Shown: positions 8,969 to 17,329 of the stretch, one piece after another
Position numbering within the stretch: the stretch's first letter is position 1
How the letters are laid out: each line of letters starts with the position of its first letter
Assembly (NCBI RefSeq): GCF_900110835.1
Contig: NZ_FOJG01000002.1
Coordinates: forward strand, 1,392,979 to 1,456,978
Reading direction: 5' to 3'
From: Chitinophaga arvensicola
GTDB lineage: Bacteria; Bacteroidota; Bacteroidia; Chitinophagales; Chitinophagaceae
DNA: 64,000 bases
Position numbers and translations under genes: made by a program
Notes under the pieces: generated by a model
The model's input: only the letters and a program-made list of their open reading frames with translations
Told to the model about the DNA's origin: nothing
The model's database searches: none

Positions 8969-10054
8969 TTATTTGAGGATTTCAGCCAGCTGTGTATGCA
9001 GTTTGGTACCTCTCAGCTCCTTCGCGATGATGATGCCCTGCGGATCAATCAGGAAAGAACAGGGAATAGCCTGGATACCGTATTGCTGCGCAACTTCATT
9101 GCGGAAGCCTTTCAGGTCGGACAGCTGCATCCAGGGCATGCCGTCCTGTTTGATGGCTTCCTTCCATTTGTCGGCTTTGTCATCGAGAGATACGCCTACT
9201 ACGGTGAAGTTTTTGTCTTTGAAGGTATTGTAAGCCTTCAGCACATTCGGATTTTCAGCGCGACAAGGGCCGCACCAGCTTGCCCAGAAATCAAGGAGTA
9301 CATATTTGCCTTTGAAATCGGACAGGCGCACGGGTTTACCATCTACATCTGACTGGGTAAAGTCGATCATCGGCTGACCGATCGCACTTTTTTTCAGGAT
9401 AGCAAGACGGGCAGCGAGTTTTTTACCGGTAGCGGTTTGTTGAGCTGCGGGAGATAATACCCGGTATATACTATCCACCGGTGCATATTCGCCCATGACA
9501 GCCATATCGGCCACAAGCGCCACACTTACCGGGCTTTCCGGGTGTGCTTTGATATAGGCATTGGTGCGTTCATGCCGTTGGCCACGCAGGGCTTCCAGTT
9601 GAGCCTCCAGCGCAGCTTGTGCAGTGTCGTTGTTTTTTACCTCATCGTACTTTTCATACAGTTTATATTCCTGTTTGGTAATATCAGCGATGGATTGCTC
9701 ATATGCTTTGTACGCATCCTGCGTAGCAGAACCGGTGATCTGCAGCTGGTCGGTAGAGTCGATGTTACCTTTGATCTGTACGGCGGTATTTTCCATAAAC
9801 AGTTCCAGGTAACGGGTAGAAGTACCGATATATATTTTCAGTGGCTCCGACACGGCGCCGGTCCAGGTGAAGCGGCCGTCTTTTACGGGCACGGTATCCG
9901 TTTTAGCCGAATCGGCTACGGGTATGGAAATATAGACCACCGAATCTTTCAGACCAGTGAGTTCGGCAGTGATAGAGGCCGATGGCGCCTTGGGCTGATT
10001 ACAGGCAGCGGCCAGGAAAAGGCCTGCAAACATGGTTTTTGTGTTGATTTTCAT
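8969..10054 (-). CDS. TlpA-like thioredoxin lipoprotein with DUF4369 domain (copy 3)
   Basis: Third thioredoxin-fold protein of the operon, 361 residues and more diverged. The N-terminus ends in LAAACN, a lipobox with Cys near 19, so it is probably a lipoprotein. A short DUF4369 domain covers about 28-120, followed by a charged helical linker and the TlpA domain with WASWCGPC. The cis-proline segment is AIPCSF, adding an extra cysteine that the other two copies lack. It starts 21 bases after the susD stop, which places it in the susCD transcript. Confidence 0.9.
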   Translation of the reverse strand: MKINTKTMFAGLFLAAACNQPKAPSASITAELTGLKDSVVYISIPVADSAKTDTVPVKDGRFTWTGAVSEPLKIYIGTSTRYLELFMENTAVQIKGNIDSTDQLQITGSATQDAYKAYEQSIADITKQEYKLYEKYDEVKNNDTAQAALEAQLEALRGQRHERTNAYIKAHPESPVSVALVADMAVMGEYAPVDSIYRVLSPAAQQTATGKKLAARLAILKKSAIGQPMIDFTQSDVDGKPVRLSDFKGKYVLLDFWASWCGPCRAENPNVLKAYNTFKDKNFTVVGVSLDDKADKWKEAIKQDGMPWMQLSDLKGFRNEVAQQYGIQAIPCSFLIDPQGIIIAKELRGTKLHTQLAEILK

Positions 10055-10075
10055 ATCGACGGTTTAAGTGGTTTA

Positions 10076-11497
10076 TTATGGTTGGTAGCCGGGGTTTTGC
10101 GCACCGATATCCGGGTTCTTTAAAAACTCATTGTGCGGAATCGGCAGGATGTAGCGGATGTTATTATCGAGCGTAGGCCGCAGCTGCAGAATCAATGAGG
10201 TGGGCAATCTTAAAAGCGCCATCCATTCCTGGCCATCTTCTCCTACCAGGTTGCGTACTGTTTCGAGGTACAACTGTTTCAACAGCTCATTTACACTGGT
10301 GGCATTATCCACGGCGGAAAAATCCGTTACGCCGGCATGTGTCATGATATTTTTCAGGATAGTACGGGCATCGGCCAGACTGCCACCAGCACGTACTATA
10401 GCTTCTGCTTTCAGCAGGTAAATTTCCGTCAGCCGGATAGCGTAAGCGGTTTCAGATAATATGCTGGGGGAAGTTCCTTCCTTGATGTATTTCAGGAAAT
10501 AGTAAGTACCGGTGTAATACCTGTTGGCAGAGCCTATCATCCAAGGGCCACGGGGATCGTTCGCCAGCAATGTTTTGAGATTGGTATTCGCCACGTACAG
10601 GGAAGACGCACCCGGCCAGTACTGGTGACTAAGCGCATAGTAATAGCTTTCCTGGTTCTGCTGTGGCTGAATGCCCAGGATCACTTCGGGGCTGGCGAGG
10701 CCTTTTACATAAAAGATATCTTTTGTCTGCGGTTCCAGTGTGTAGGCGCTCTTCAGGATAATACTATCTGCCAGCGCTGTTACCACCGGGTAATCCGCCG
10801 CCTGACCATGACTCATCAGTACGCGCATTTTGAGCGCCATAGCGGCCCAGCGGGTCACATAAATAGATTTATTGGTGGCAGGTGCATTGGCAATAGCCTC
10901 GTCGAGGTCGGTGAGGATGGCGGTATAACTGTCTTTCACGGAACTGCGTGCCTTTGATATCTCCCCAACGGTTACAAATTCATCGCGGAGTAAAGCACCA
11001 AAAGGACTGTTCAGATCAAACCACTGACCAAAATAACTGAGCAGTTTAAAATGTCCGTATGCCCGCAGAAACCTGGCTTCCGCCAGGATCTCTTTTTTGC
11101 GGTTGCCGGTAAAGGCCTTGTCTTCCAGTGCTGTTACGCCCTTTATCACACCATTGGCGGCATTGATGATCTGGTAAGAAGAAGTCCAGTAAACATTGCC
11201 AAAAGAAGAATTGGTATACACATTTTTTTCTGCATTATCTGCCCCGTATCCATATGTCATAAAACCTGCAAAAGCCGCAGGCGGCACTTCGTGTTCAAAC
11301 CACTTTGTTACATTGTTGGCGGCATCCACATTGGCAAAACGATAATATACACCATTGAGGGCTATTTCAGAGGTACGTTGGTCCAGGATGGTATTGCCAT
11401 CCACCTTAGCATTTTCGGGCAGTTTTCCCAGCTCCTTATTGCAGGCGGCTCCTGTTATCATTACGGCACCGAGTATTACATATATGATCCTTTTCAT
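10076..11497 (-). CDS. susD: SusD/RagB-family nutrient-binding lipoprotein
   Basis: Outer-membrane surface lipoprotein that caps a SusC transporter and binds its substrate, 473 residues from the chosen start. The longest open frame begins 30 bases upstream, inside the end of susC. I prefer MKRIIYVILGAVMITGAACN because it starts directly with a lipoprotein signal (TGAAC) and has an AAAAAGAGA stretch before it. The helical SusD core includes YGHFKLLSYFGQWFDLNSPFG and a C-terminal LPIPHNEFLKNP with NPGY. It lies 19 bases after susC. The substrate is not deducible. Confidence 0.93.
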   Translation of the reverse strand: MKRIIYVILGAVMITGAACNKELGKLPENAKVDGNTILDQRTSEIALNGVYYRFANVDAANNVTKWFEHEVPPAAFAGFMTYGYGADNAEKNVYTNSSFGNVYWTSSYQIINAANGVIKGVTALEDKAFTGNRKKEILAEARFLRAYGHFKLLSYFGQWFDLNSPFGALLRDEFVTVGEISKARSSVKDSYTAILTDLDEAIANAPATNKSIYVTRWAAMALKMRVLMSHGQAADYPVVTALADSIILKSAYTLEPQTKDIFYVKGLASPEVILGIQPQQNQESYYYALSHQYWPGASSLYVANTNLKTLLANDPRGPWMIGSANRYYTGTYYFLKYIKEGTSPSILSETAYAIRLTEIYLLKAEAIVRAGGSLADARTILKNIMTHAGVTDFSAVDNATSVNELLKQLYLETVRNLVGEDGQEWMALLRLPTSLILQLRPTLDNNIRYILPIPHNEFLKNPDIGAQNPGYQP

Positions 11498-11516
11498 AAA
11501 ATCTCTTTTTGTTGTG

Positions 11517-14500
11517 TTAGAATCCAAAACGCAGACCGATGTTGAACTGCTTTACTGTCGGGAATGTGCTCACATCTGTACCGCCATTGATCAGGCTGTA
11601 AGGGTTGTTGCTTACTTCAGGATCCGGACCGGGATACTTTGTGATCGTGAACAGGTTGGTGGCGGATGCGTACATAGAAGCTTCCCGGATGTGCATGGAG
11701 GTAGCTACTTTATGTGGCAGCTGGTAAGTAAGCGTGATGGATTTTAATTTGATATAGGACGCATCGTATACATCGTTGCTGGAAGGCGGCATATTGTTTT
11801 CATTCAGGATCAGGCGTGGACGGTCGTTCACCGGGTTTTCCGGCGTCCAGCGGTCTTTCACGCGCACCCCTTTGTTGCTGAAGCTGCTGATATATTTGTT
11901 CTGTACATCTGCGAGATAAAGCATCTGGCCACCATACGAATAGGTGAGCAGGGTAATGAGGCTGAAGTTCTTATAGGTAAACGTGTTGGTAAATCCACCG
12001 AAAAAGTCCGGTTGCGAATGACCGATCACATCGCTCTTGTAATAGCCATCGTCTGCTATGTCAAACATAGGATCGCCGATACCGAGGTAAGGCGCGTAAT
12101 ACACCGCATACTTAAATACTTTTTTATAGTCGTCCAGTTGTTTCTGGTCCTGGATCACTCCTTTCATTTTATAACCATAGAACTGTCCGAGTGATTCTCC
12201 TTTCCGTACAATCGTATTGCCGCTGATATAGGAGCTGATCACACCGGCATTGGTGAAGTCGCCGCTGATATCCAGGACCTTGCTCCGGTTGCCGGATACG
12301 TTGAGGGCACCAGTCCACTGGAAATTTTTACGTTTGATAAAATCCGTCCGCAGATCGATTTCCAGCCCTTTGTTATTGATGGTGGCAAAGTTGGCAATTA
12401 CGCTGCTGTAAGAAGAGCTGGGGGCCAGTTGTGTGGCCATCAGCAGGCCGGTGGTATTTTTTTCATAGTAGCCGATCACACCACGCAGGCGGGAGCCAAA
12501 CAGTTCAAAATCCAGTCCCAGGTCTTTTTGCAGGGTAGATTCCCATTTGATTTTGTCGTTGCCCAGCTGTGTAGGCAGCAATGCGTTGACGCCACCATAA
12601 GAACCGGGTGTATACAGGGTGTAATACAGGTTATCGCCGAAATTCTGTGTACCGGTATATCCTGCGCTGGCTCTCAGTTTCAGTTCATTGATCCAGGAAG
12701 CGCCTTTCATAAATGGCTCTTCAGAAATGCGCCAGGCGATACCGCCGGAAGGGAAATAGCCTACGCGGTTATTGGCCGGAAACTTGGAAGAAGCATCTGA
12801 ACGACCGGTAAACGTGAGCAGGTATTTTTCCTTTAGTGCATAGTTGGCACGCACATAAAAGCTCAGCAGTGTATTCTGTCCGGAAGTACCTGTAGATGGT
12901 AAGGTAATTGCGGCAGAAGAAAGATTGTTGAGGTATTTATCATCCGGAAAACCCTGACCGCTGGCGGAGAAAGCGTTGTACCGGTATTTCTGCCAGGAAG
13001 TACCGCCGAGGAGGGTCAGACGGTTGTTTTCGTTGAATTGTTTTTCCCAGGTAAGGGTATTTTCAAAGAACACGTTTACGTCTTCTGATTGTGCCTGCGT
13101 GCCGGTACCGCCGTTGGAGTCGCTCGCTCCGCTGGCAGACGCGATCACGGCGCTGCTGGGTACATAGTCGAGCTGATGATACATGTTATAGTTCACCGAA
13201 ACGGTAGATCTGAATTTCAGGTCTTTCAATACATCGTAATCACCGGAGAGCGATCCCAGAAGAGAGGATGTTTTTCCTTCGTTGATGCCATCGAGGAGGA
13301 TCAGCGGATTTTGAAACCCCTGGTAATCGTAGCCACCTATCTGTGAGCCGAGGAAACGGTAGAAGGAACCATCCGGGTTGCGGGCCGGCAAGGTGGGTGG
13401 GGCATACATGGCAGCCGGATAGATACCGTTGGTGATATTATTTTTGGTAAATCCGTAGTCGAGGTTGGTGATTACCCGGAACTTGCTGGTAATTTCGTTA
13501 TCCAGACTTATTTTTCCGGAGATACGGGAGAAGTCGGTGCCCAGTACTACCCCATCCTGCTTCGTATAGGCGAGAGAGGTATAGTAGCGGGAGCCGGAGC
13601 CACCACCGCGTACGGAGATATCTGCGTTCTGTGAAGTAGCATTGCGCAGCACCAGTTTCAGCCAGTCGGTGTTAGCGGTGCCCAGGCTTTCAGGATTATT
13701 GATAATCTGGTTGGCCTTATCATTGGGTTCTTCTCCAGCCAGTGCATGCGCTGCGTTCAGGTTTTTAGCGGCTTCAGTGAGCATGGCCAGATAGTCGGTG
13801 CTGTTGAGCAGTTTTTCTTTGATGGGGGCGCTTACGCCGGCATAGTAGTTTGCTTCCAATACGGGTTTTTGATTCAGCTTTCCTTTTTTGGTGGTGATGA
13901 TGATCACTCCGTTGGCCGCTTTGGAACCGTAGATGGCCGTAGCGGAAGCATCTTTGAGGATATCAATGCTTTCAATATCGCTGATGTTGAGACCAGCGAG
14001 GCTATTCAATCCACGCGAGAAAGAGCCGCTTACGCCGTTGCCGAAGTTGTCGCTGCCGCCTGTTTCCACGGGATTCACTACTTCCGCCTGGTTCTGGATA
14101 TACCGGTTTTGAATAGTTACCTGTACGCCGTCGATGATATAGAGGGGATCGTTACCTCCCATGAGGGAAGTACCGCCACGGATACGGATCTTGGCAACAC
14201 CGCCCGGAGAGCCATCCGCCTGTGTTACCTGTACGCCGGCGGCTTTACCGGACAAGGCCTGGTCGATGCTCGCGAACGGGACGTTTTTCACTTCTTCTAC
14301 GTTTACAGAAGCGACAGAACCGGTGAGGTCTTTTCTTTTGGTACTGCCATAACCTACCACCACATATTGATTGAGGTCGTCTACTTTGGCTTTCAGTTCC
14401 ACTTCCACGGTCAGTTTCCCGCCCATGTTCAGTGTTTTGGATTCAAAGCCTACGCAGGAAATCTGTAGTACGGCATGGGAGTCGGTGTTGTGCAGCACAA

Positions 14501-15062
14501 AGACGCCTGCCTGATCGGTGATCGCCGCCACTGTGCTACCTTTTACCCGTACGGTCACACCGGGTATGGGGCTACCTTTTACATCGATTATTTTCCCGCG
14601 AACGTCTTCAGGAGGTGTAGCCTCCTTCTTCCCTCCATCCGGCTGGGGTGTGGCTTTACGGGAAATCACGATGGTGTTGCCTTCGATATCGAAGTTTAAA
14701 GGTTTGTCCTGCAGCAGTTTTCCGAGGGCCACTTTTAGCGGCACATCCCTGATTTCAGCAGATACAGGGCTCACATCTGACAGATCTTTACTCCGGTAAA
14801 AAAAGACGTAACCGGTTTGTTGTTTGATGACACTAAATACCTGTTGCAGTGGCACCTCTTTAAATGAGACAGTTACCGTTTGTGAGATTCCACTGGCACA
14901 AACGTGTAAAGCCAGCACCGTTAGAAAGAACGCGGTCATTTTCATTACTCGCCAGATTTTGGTGACATAATCGGTCCCTGGTTGCGGAGACCTTCCGTTA
15001 TCAAGTGAACTAACCATTGACATGGAATATCCATGTTTGTTGCGAACAACATTAATTTTCAT
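11517..15062 (-). CDS. susC: SusC/RagA TonB-dependent transporter with STN signalling domain
   Basis: Outer-membrane beta-barrel importer, 1181 residues. A signal helix lies around 40-60. The STN domain (about 62-136, VTVSFKEVPLQQVFSVIKQQ) passes the ligand signal to the periplasmic part of FecR. A carboxypeptidase-regulatory-like domain follows (about 154-225), then the TonB-box/plug region with YVVVGYGSTKRKDLTG and a barrel ending in NIGLRFGF. An alternative start at Met40 (about 14945) would give a more usual signal peptide. It is the first gene of a five-gene operon and lies just after the sigma/FecR unit, separated by a terminator. Confidence 0.95.
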   Translation of the reverse strand: MKINVVRNKHGYSMSMVSSLDNGRSPQPGTDYVTKIWRVMKMTAFFLTVLALHVCASGISQTVTVSFKEVPLQQVFSVIKQQTGYVFFYRSKDLSDVSPVSAEIRDVPLKVALGKLLQDKPLNFDIEGNTIVISRKATPQPDGGKKEATPPEDVRGKIIDVKGSPIPGVTVRVKGSTVAAITDQAGVFVLHNTDSHAVLQISCVGFESKTLNMGGKLTVEVELKAKVDDLNQYVVVGYGSTKRKDLTGSVASVNVEEVKNVPFASIDQALSGKAAGVQVTQADGSPGGVAKIRIRGGTSLMGGNDPLYIIDGVQVTIQNRYIQNQAEVVNPVETGGSDNFGNGVSGSFSRGLNSLAGLNISDIESIDILKDASATAIYGSKAANGVIIITTKKGKLNQKPVLEANYYAGVSAPIKEKLLNSTDYLAMLTEAAKNLNAAHALAGEEPNDKANQIINNPESLGTANTDWLKLVLRNATSQNADISVRGGGSGSRYYTSLAYTKQDGVVLGTDFSRISGKISLDNEITSKFRVITNLDYGFTKNNITNGIYPAAMYAPPTLPARNPDGSFYRFLGSQIGGYDYQGFQNPLILLDGINEGKTSSLLGSLSGDYDVLKDLKFRSTVSVNYNMYHQLDYVPSSAVIASASGASDSNGGTGTQAQSEDVNVFFENTLTWEKQFNENNRLTLLGGTSWQKYRYNAFSASGQGFPDDKYLNNLSSAAITLPSTGTSGQNTLLSFYVRANYALKEKYLLTFTGRSDASSKFPANNRVGYFPSGGIAWRISEEPFMKGASWINELKLRASAGYTGTQNFGDNLYYTLYTPGSYGGVNALLPTQLGNDKIKWESTLQKDLGLDFELFGSRLRGVIGYYEKNTTGLLMATQLAPSSSYSSVIANFATINNKGLEIDLRTDFIKRKNFQWTGALNVSGNRSKVLDISGDFTNAGVISSYISGNTIVRKGESLGQFYGYKMKGVIQDQKQLDDYKKVFKYAVYYAPYLGIGDPMFDIADDGYYKSDVIGHSQPDFFGGFTNTFTYKNFSLITLLTYSYGGQMLYLADVQNKYISSFSNKGVRVKDRWTPENPVNDRPRLILNENNMPPSSNDVYDASYIKLKSITLTYQLPHKVATSMHIREASMYASATNLFTITKYPGPDPEVSNNPYSLINGGTDVSTFPTVKQFNIGLRFGF

Positions 15063-15151
15063 ACCTTAGGTTGGTTTTTGGTTGACAATTGTTTTCTCAC
15101 CCGCCTTTGCAGGCAGTGAAACGCTTTTCTAACAAGGGTTAACCATGACTC

Positions 15152-15189
15152 AAAAACCTGGTGCGGACGCCAATCTGGCACCGGGTTTT
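15152..15189 (-). terminator. Terminator between fecR and susC
   Basis: A 12-bp stem (15153-15164 with 15178-15189, one G-T pair) and 13-base loop. On the minus strand it ends in a run of five T. It separates the sigma-fecR transcript from susC, which must therefore have its own promoter between about 15063 and 15150. Confidence 0.75.
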
Positions 15190-15349
15190 CTTTTATGGAT
15201 GAGCATAAGATCTCCGCGTCCGGTGGACCTCACGACTTCATAACATTGAACTTACTGGATAGCTATCATTGCCGGCGTTGGTGGCGCCTGGCAGCATTGG
15301 TTGGTGTGCTGACGCTGGTGGTATCAGCTATGGTTGATTTTTGATTCTC

Positions 15350-16495
15350 TTACGGATAAATAACGATGTTCCTGTTCTCCGTTATTTTGAAATTAATACC
15401 TGCCTGATGTAATACTTTCAGGAGTTGATCCTGGCTCAGACTTCTGCCTATCTCTCCTGTGAAAGCGACATCCGGCACTTTACCGGCGTATTTCACTTCT
15501 ATATTGTACCATCTCGATAATTGTCTCATGACGGTTGGTATATCTGCTTCTTCAAAAGAAAAGTAGCCGTTTTTCCAGGCGATAACGCTGTTCACATCCA
15601 CTTTTCTGACACCGGTAACGCGCTCCCCTCCTGGTGTTACGGCAGACTGCTGACCAGGCTGCAGGGGAACTGCATAGGTAGCTGTATTTACCAATACGGC
15701 GCCTTCCAGCAGGGTAGTGCGTATGCTGCCCTCATCGCTATACCCGTTGATATTGAAATGGGTACCCAGCACCAGTACTTCCATCTGGTTCATCTTCACT
15801 TTAAAAGGGTGCTGTGCATCCTGCGCCACTTCAAAATAAGCCTCCCCGGTAATCGTCACTTTTCGTTCCTTGCCCGTAAACGCAGTGGGATAACTGATCG
15901 ACGAGCAGGCATTGAGCCATACCGTCGTGCCATCCGGCAGCGTAATCTTGTATTGTCCGCCGCGTGGCGTGCGCAATACGTTATAGGTAACCGCAGCCGC
16001 CGGCGCATCCTCATGTTTATAGATGAGCTGACCATGCGTTATTTTCTCCACTTTGGTATTTCCCTGCACCGACACCAGTCCTGTACCTGCGCTGTCAAGA
16101 TTTACCACGGTGCCATCTGCCAGTGTGAGCGTGGCCTTATCTCCTCCCGGCAGGATGACTGTTTTATTCTCCGCCAGCGGCACTGGTTGATCATGTTGCA
16201 GCCAATAATATCCCCCACCGGCTGCTATCAGCAGCAATACTGCTGCTGCCGCTGCTTTCCAGTTGATGCGGCGTACTTTTGCATCGGTTTTCACCGGCAA
16301 AGTGGCCGCCTGCAAACGCCGGCGCATCCGTTCTTCCATCACTGCTTCCGTTTCATTTTCCGCTACCGTTAAATGGGCTGTCAGGGCCTGCTCATCGTAA
16401 GCATTATACCATTGCAGCAAACGGTTTTTCTCCGCTTCACTGGCCGCTCCGGCAAGATACTTTTTCGATAGTATGGCCAGTTCCTTTGTTTCCAT
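15350..16495 (-). CDS. FecR-family anti-sigma factor
   Basis: Inner-membrane anti-sigma factor, 381 residues. The cytoplasmic N-terminal domain (about 1-75) binds the sigma factor. One membrane helix lies at about 79-99 (alanine and leucine rich). The periplasmic FecR domain (about 170-275) includes TPRGGQYKITLPDGTTVWLN and GEAYFEVAQDAQHPF. The C-terminal DUF4974 domain (about 305-381) resembles an STN fold and would contact the SusC STN domain. It lies 96 bases after the sigma gene. It should release the sigma factor when SusC is loaded, as known for the Fec family. Confidence 0.94.
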   Translation of the reverse strand: METKELAILSKKYLAGAASEAEKNRLLQWYNAYDEQALTAHLTVAENETEAVMEERMRRRLQAATLPVKTDAKVRRINWKAAAAAVLLLIAAGGGYYWLQHDQPVPLAENKTVILPGGDKATLTLADGTVVNLDSAGTGLVSVQGNTKVEKITHGQLIYKHEDAPAAAVTYNVLRTPRGGQYKITLPDGTTVWLNACSSISYPTAFTGKERKVTITGEAYFEVAQDAQHPFKVKMNQMEVLVLGTHFNINGYSDEGSIRTTLLEGAVLVNTATYAVPLQPGQQSAVTPGGERVTGVRKVDVNSVIAWKNGYFSFEEADIPTVMRQLSRWYNIEVKYAGKVPDVAFTGEIGRSLSQDQLLKVLHQAGINFKITENRNIVIYP

Positions 16496-16591
16496 CCGTG
16501 TTAATGATTTACAGGGTCCTATATAGTAATGTCGGCAAATAGGGGTGCTACCCTACCTCTTTGAAAAAAATATTTTCCCGGGAGGGATTTT

Positions 16592-17149
16592 TTATACAAA
16601 AAGACTGTGAAAATAGTTCCGGAATTGTAGCCGTAACCGTTGCAGGGCTTTGGTGATGTGCTTTTCGACGGCCTTCTCAGAGATTTTCAGTTCTGTGGCA
16701 ATTTCCCGGTTGGAGAGGCCTTTATTGCGGCTGTAATCGAAAACGAGGCGACATTTTTCCGGTAACTGTTTCAGTTGTTCCTGCATGGATTGTTCCAGGA
16801 AATGCACTTCAGCGGTATCATCGGCAACTGCCTGAATAGCTTCAGGGAGGGCTTCCACGGCGGTAACCGGAACCATTTTAGAGAATTGGCTAAATACGGC
16901 GTATCTGTTGGCAGTAGCCAGGTAGGCTGGCAAAGAGCGGATTACAGTGTGATTCCTGCGCTGCCACAGGCCGGTCAGCACATCCTGCACCACATCTTCT
17001 GCCAGTTCCCGCGAGCGCAGACGATCATAAGCCAGCACATATAACCGTTTCCAATAGCGGTTATAAATTTCTGTAAAGGCGTTGTGATCATCTTTACTCA
17101 TCAGCTGAACCAGCTCATCATCAGCATAGTGGGAGTAATCGGTCATCAT
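16592..17149 (-). CDS. ECF sigma-70 factor (Fec-like)
   Basis: Sigma factor of 185 residues with only regions 2 and 4. Region 2 lies at about 24-62 (FTEIYNRYWKRLYVLAY, then ELAEDVVQDVL). Region 4 is a helix-turn-helix at about 133-173 with LSNREIATELKISEKAVEKH. It is followed by its FecR anti-sigma factor, and the susC gene downstream carries the matching STN domain, so the susCD-tlpA operon is the likely regulon. The first two codons are both ATG, so the start may be three bases later. Confidence 0.95.
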   Translation of the reverse strand: MMTDYSHYADDELVQLMSKDDHNAFTEIYNRYWKRLYVLAYDRLRSRELAEDVVQDVLTGLWQRRNHTVIRSLPAYLATANRYAVFSQFSKMVPVTAVEALPEAIQAVADDTAEVHFLEQSMQEQLKQLPEKCRLVFDYSRNKGLSNREIATELKISEKAVEKHITKALQRLRLQFRNYFHSLFV

Positions 17150-17275
17150 CTCTTATAAATCTTAAATAAGTATAACACTACTGTTGCCGGCAACAATGAA
17201 CAAATGGTTGATATATACAGAGATTATTATGAACTCAAAGCTAAGGTATAAGGCGCTGGGAAACAATAGTAAAAT

Positions 17276-17308
17276 AAAAAGCCCCTGCAACAGAAACGTT
17301 GCAGAGGC
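17276..17308 (-). terminator. Terminator after the S41 protease gene
   Basis: An 11-bp stem (17281-17291 with 17298-17308, one mismatch) and a 6-base loop, followed on the minus strand by TTTTTATTTT. It lies just beyond the stop of the protease gene. Confidence 0.85.
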
Positions 17309-17329
17309 CTTCCTTATTATTAACCCATA

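Noticed and set aside
15521..16372. Long open frame (283 residues) on the plus strand over fecR
   Set aside because: It is antisense to a clear FecR with matching domains and a membrane helix; the plus frame has no family features.
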